The position numbers and the translations under genes were made by a program. DNA of 8,799 bases from Betaproteobacteria bacterium (GTDB lineage Bacteria; Pseudomonadota; Gammaproteobacteria; Burkholderiales; SG8-39). Numbering within the stretch: position 1 is the first letter of the stretch; each line of letters opens with the position of its first letter. The stretch covers positions 1-8,799 of the forward strand of contig VGIE01000071.1 of NCBI GenBank assembly GCA_016867955.1. Reading direction: 5' to 3'. Under the pieces are notes generated by a model. That model saw only the letters and a list, made by a program, of their open reading frames with translations. It had not been told where the DNA came from and searched no databases. Below are positions 5,662-8,799 of this stretch, piece by piece.

Positions 5662-7555
5662 CTACCACCGCGCAGCGCGGGTTGCCACGGCGGACCGGCC
5701 GCGGGTCCGTCGGGGCGCATCCTGGGGCCGCCGCCGGCACTTCGGCCAGCCGCTCGACAATCACCGTCTGCCCGCCCGTGGCAAAGCCGACGCCGATGGC
5801 CTTGAGTTCCGCCTCGATGCGCCTGATGGCCTGGGCGCGCACGTCGAACTGGTTGCCGGGGGCGGTCTCGAACTTGCAGCGTAAGATCTTCACGCCGGGG
5901 TCTATGCGGTAGAGCTTGCCCTTGAGCGGCTGGCGCAGCATGTGGCCGACGTCGGGGTCGTCCAGCATGGCGACGCCGATCTTCTTGATCAGCTTGCGGA
6001 TCTTCTCGCTGTCCACTTCCACAGGCAGCGGCAGGTTGAATTTCTCGATCACCCAGTCGCGGGAATTGTTGCGCACCGTGCCCAGCGACCCGTAGGGCAC
6101 GAAGAGTAACTGGCCATTGTGGTGGCGCAGCGCCACCGTGCGCAGCGTGATGCGCCCTACCGTGCCCTTGGTGGTGGTGCCGCTCTCGATGTACTCGCCG
6201 ACGCGGAACACGTCCTCCGCGAGAAAGAAGATGCCCGCGATGATGTCGCGCACCAGTGCCTGCGCGCCGAAGCCCAGCGCAAAGCCCACCACGCCGGCGC
6301 CGGCGAGCAGCGGGGTGATCTCGATGCCGAGCGCCCACAGCGCCGAGAGCACCAGCATCACGAGCAGCAGCACCGCCGCGGTGGTGCGCAGCAGCGGCAG
6401 CAGGGTCAGCAGCCGCGAATTCGCGTTGGGTTCAGAGTGCGGGTCCTGCGGGTCGTAGGGGCCGATGCGCTTCAGGCGATGATCGATGGAAGTGCGGATG
6501 ATGATCCATACCACAAGCGTGAAGAGCGCCAGCGCCGCCACGCCCAGCACCTCCAGTCCGACGCGCAGGAGCGCGTTCTGCCGGCTGGTGAGCTCGCCCA
6601 TCGGCGCATGCAGCACCAACGCGCAGGCGCCAAGGCCGATCATCACCACGAGAAATCGCGCCAGCGACAGCACGATGCTCGGCACCAGGCCCGGGTCGAG
6701 GTCGCCGGCCGTGGCGTGCGCGCGCGGGCTGGCGGCGTCGGCGGCCGTTGCCGTCGGCCCCTCCGCCGCGATGTCTTCCTCCCAGAAGAAGAACACCATG
6801 CTGCGCAGTCCCATCTGCACCACGGCCACGATGGCGACGATGGCCGCGATGGCGGCTGCGGTTGCGGCCCCCAACAGCCAGAGCAGGTACACCGCGATCA
6901 CCATCAACACCATGGCGACAACGCGCGGGAACCGTGGCAATCGACGCCGTCCCTTCGCACCGGGGGCCGCCCCGCCGGCCAGCAGCAGTGCTGCCGCGCA
7001 CAACAGCAGGGCGAGCACCGAGGCGACGACCAGTCGCACCGCGCCCGCCAGGTGGCCTGCGCCGGCCAACTGCTCCAACAAGTCCGGCACGAAACGGGCC
7101 AGGGCCAGCATCAACGCGATGCCCATGGCGAGCGCGGCGAACGGCCGCACCTGCCGTTGGGCGAGCGGCACCAGCCGCCATGCTGCGCGATGCACCGGCC
7201 CCGGCGCAGCCAGCACATTGACGCCAATCCACGCCAGCCGCAGCACGACCACAAACAAGGTGGCCGCCACCACCGTCTCGTGCACGCCGGGTGGCCATGT
7301 GAATGCCGCCGAAGACGCAATGCTCGCCACCGTGAAGACCAGCAACCCCGTGCCGAGGTACGCCGCGCGGCGTGTTCCGAGCCGCAGCGCCTCGCGACGC
7401 GAAGCCGGCGGCTGCGACTCCAGCCCGCGCAACGGCCCCCACGCATAGGTCCAGTACAACCACTCCGCGCCGACGCCGATGAGGATGAGGATCAGCAGGT
7501 ATGTGAGCGCCCGCACGCCCTCACCGCCCACCATGGCCTGCGACAGCGAATCCAT
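5405..7555 (-). CDS. MscS-family mechanosensitive ion channel, probably frameshifted at both ends
   Basis: The open frame encodes 716 residues with about eleven hydrophobic segments, from ALTYLLILILIGVG near residue 17 to the pore helix near residues 415-450 (LLAGAGVVGFALGFGAQALV), followed by the MscS beta domain (VGEYIESGTTTKGTVGRI, LLFVPYGSLGTVRNNSRDW) and the alpha/beta cage up to about residue 612. It should be an inner-membrane channel that opens under membrane tension. The last roughly 100 residues, after RLAEVPAAAPG, are Cys- and Arg-rich and do not look like the family; a one-base slip near the C4 run at about 5720 would end the protein at TAG 5664-5662. The ATG at 7555 has no clear ribosome site; removing one base from the C4 run at 7602-7605 joins it to an upstream start at 7736 with a signal-peptide-like MKPLSGIAMIFGGSL. 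Confidence 0.85.
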   Translation of the reverse strand: MDSLSQAMVGGEGVRALTYLLILILIGVGAEWLYWTYAWGPLRGLESQPPASRREALRLGTRRAAYLGTGLLVFTVASIASSAAFTWPPGVHETVVAATLFVVVLRLAWIGVNVLAAPGPVHRAAWRLVPLAQRQVRPFAALAMGIALMLALARFVPDLLEQLAGAGHLAGAVRLVVASVLALLLCAAALLLAGGAAPGAKGRRRLPRFPRVVAMVLMVIAVYLLWLLGAATAAAIAAIVAIVAVVQMGLRSMVFFFWEEDIAAEGPTATAADAASPRAHATAGDLDPGLVPSIVLSLARFLVVMIGLGACALVLHAPMGELTSRQNALLRVGLEVLGVAALALFTLVVWIIIRTSIDHRLKRIGPYDPQDPHSEPNANSRLLTLLPLLRTTAAVLLLVMLVLSALWALGIEITPLLAGAGVVGFALGFGAQALVRDIIAGIFFLAEDVFRVGEYIESGTTTKGTVGRITLRTVALRHHNGQLLFVPYGSLGTVRNNSRDWVIEKFNLPLPVEVDSEKIRKLIKKIGVAMLDDPDVGHMLRQPLKGKLYRIDPGVKILRCKFETAPGNQFDVRAQAIRRIEAELKAIGVGFATGGQTVIVERLAEVPAAAPGCAPTDPRPVRRGNPRCAVVARCTFERGVSPRGHCTNGIRAGVNHSLGEAQYSRGLWSADADDDYQGCPRRLIEQEGKGPSCAPGSDRCRLHPATGYGSPSTFMV

Positions 7556-8799
7556 CAGGATGCGCAGTTCGCCGTGATGCGCGGTGAGGGCGTGCCGCCC
7601 ACCCCGCCTGGGCCTCGGCCAGCAGGCGCATCGCCGTATCCTGCTGTTTGGCCGCCTGCACGTGGGCCGAAAGCGAACCGCCGAATATCATCGCGATGCC
7701 GCTGAGCGGCTTCATCGGTACGGCACGATTCCCCATCAGGCGTCCCGCCCTGCCACCGGGGCCAAATCGTTCGCAACGGTCGCGGCTTCTCCCGCCACCC
7801 AGGCAGAGGGCAGGCGAGCCGGTCGTGCTCCCCCGCACCCACACGCGCAAGCGTGCCCACCTCGATGTCATTGCGCGGCGACAAGTGGTCTGCACCCGCC
7901 TCGACGCGCACCCGGCAGGTGCCGCAGCGGCCGTGCCCGGAACATACGTCAGCATGCGCGATGCCGTTGGTGCGGCTGAGTTCGAGAATCGACAGGCCGC
8001 GAACACCGGCGGCCGATTCGCCGCCATCGTAGGCCACGCGCACCGGCACCAGGCGTGCGCGCAGCCGCCGCACGACGTACACCGCCAGCGCCAGCAGGAA
8101 CAGCGCGCCATAACCGGTGAGGACGAGCGCCTGAAGGGCATCGAGTTCTTCCTTTGCCGGCCTGGCGATCTCGATCATGCCCTCGATGTCCTCACGCCAG
8201 GCGGCATCGGTCGCTAGCTTGCCGAGCACCTCCTTGCCGGCCTCGGCAAAACCAAGCAGCGCAAGGATTGGCACGGCAAACAGCAGCGGCAGCACCACTG
8301 CGCCGATGCGCTTCCACACCGGTTTCAGCACCAGCCAGGTGTACAGGCCGATGGCGCCATGGATCCACACGAAGATCACCGCGAAGAGCTGCTGGAAGGC
8401 CAGCGCCGGCGCGAACTTCCAGTAAACCGCAAGGATCTGGCCGTAGCTTGGCACGAACTCGCTCACCAGCCTTGCCGTCATGCTCATGGCGATGACGTGA
8501 CTGAGCAGCAGAGGCGGCGTCAGCAGCCCCAGCACGAGCTGCACGACATCGGTGCGGCTCATCGCCAGCGAATGGCGCGAGGCAATCGACACCAGCCCGA
8601 GCAGGACATGCGCGATCATCGCCGGAGCAGCAGCACCGCACCGACGCCCGTCTGCCAAGGGCCCATCAGGGAGGGCAGCCAGCGCTGCATGGCGTCGAGC
8701 GAATGCAGACCGATGGCCAAGTTGGCCAGGTGGCTTACCACGAAGACCATCAGGATCAGGCCTGACGCCAGCCTCACGGTGCGAATGGCGGAACGGACG
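7555..8799 (-). CDS. Membrane-anchored [2Fe-2S] ferredoxin protein of the cyclase-associated type (5' partial, frameshifted)
   Basis: The gene enters from the right edge. From 8798 a frame reads VRLASGLILMVFVVSHLANL, a typical first membrane helix, and stops at TGA 8618-8616. The protein continues in another frame (open 8658-7555) with further helices (VVQLVLGLLTPPLLLSHVIA, AVIFVWIHGAIGLYTWLV, VVLPLLFAVPILALLG and YGALFLLALAVYVV), then a ferredoxin domain with DVCSGHGRCGTCRVRV and RLAC: four Cys spaced C-x5-C-x2-C-x34-C. One missing base near 8625 and one near 7808 would unite the pieces and give a natural end at TGA 7738-7736. From memory this membrane plus ferredoxin arrangement precedes a class III adenylate cyclase domain in many proteobacteria, but there is no cyclase domain here. 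A redox-sensing or electron-transfer role at the membrane is inferred. The frameshifts may be sequence errors or decay. Confidence 0.7.
   Translation of the reverse strand, partial: RPFRHSHREAGVRPDPDGLRGKPPGQLGHRSAFARRHAALAALPDGPLADGRRCGAAAPAMIAHVLLGLVSIASRHSLAMSRTDVVQLVLGLLTPPLLLSHVIAMSMTARLVSEFVPSYGQILAVYWKFAPALAFQQLFAVIFVWIHGAIGLYTWLVLKPVWKRIGAVVLPLLFAVPILALLGFAEAGKEVLGKLATDAAWREDIEGMIEIARPAKEELDALQALVLTGYGALFLLALAVYVVRRLRARLVPVRVAYDGGESAAGVRGLSILELSRTNGIAHADVCSGHGRCGTCRVRVEAGADHLSPRNDIEVGTLARVGAGEHDRLACPLPGWREKPRPLRTIWPRWQGGTPDGESCRTDEAAQRHRDDIRRFAFGPRAGGQTAGYGDAPAGRGPGGVGGTPSPRITANCAS

Noticed and set aside
6119..7705. Open plus-strand frame of 528 codons
   Set aside because: Antisense to the MscS channel gene; its product is mostly Arg, His and Gln, lacks any domain, and the opposite strand shows a clear membrane channel.
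7565..7736. Remnant of an adenylate cyclase catalytic domain (GIAMIFGGSLSAHVQAAKQQ looked vaguely like a GDxxMAxFG motif)
   Set aside because: It lacks the metal-binding Asp residues and reads better as a signal-peptide-like start (Lys, hydrophobic core, SAHVQA) of the frame-corrected MscS channel.

Overview
The window is GC-rich and densely coded, with long antisense shadow frames. Codon composition and protein families suggest a proteobacterium, most likely Burkholderiales-like; that is inference. No rRNA, tRNA, CRISPR array or insertion sequence is recognisable.

Layout. The left edge (3-482, plus strand) holds the C-terminal part of a periplasmic ABC-type solute-binding protein. A 225-base convergent gap with three strong hairpins follows. 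Everything else reads on the minus strand. Its centre is a cluster running from 5317 down to 708: a small protein interrupted by an in-frame TGA, a 354-residue companion overlapping it by ATGA, an amidohydrolase, and a second TGA-interrupted protein fused to a companion-like domain. Upstream, towards the right edge, lie an MscS-type mechanosensitive channel and a membrane-anchored [2Fe-2S] protein that runs off the window.

Main result. Both interrupted genes are best read as selenoproteins. The TGA sits at equivalent places: after VVVGVAA it is followed by Gly-Ser-Cys (gene 708-2441), and after AVVGLAN by Gly-Ala-Cys (gene 4769-5317). This gives Sec-Gly-Ser-Cys and Sec-Gly-Ala-Cys motifs, matching what I remember as the 'UGSC family (seleno)protein' and resembling the UGTC motif of glycine reductase GrdB. 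Immediately 3' of each TGA there is a foldable hairpin at bacterial SECIS distance, and both candidate apical loops begin CGUG. A standard gene caller would split each gene into two meaningless halves.

The companion domain (W-x-DGLP, PPT, NxVMAGC, S-x-TIGR-type motifs) occurs once as a separate, translationally coupled gene and once fused to the Sec domain, which argues that the two domains act together. With the amidohydrolase between them, the cluster looks like a small catabolic or redox pathway of unknown substrate. The solute-binding protein lies nearby but is convergent and not in the operon.

The right-hand part shows several apparent single-base frameshifts at or near short homopolymers in the [2Fe-2S] gene and the channel gene. 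Restoring them gives a clean TGATG junction and a signal-peptide-like start for the channel, so they may be sequence errors rather than decay.
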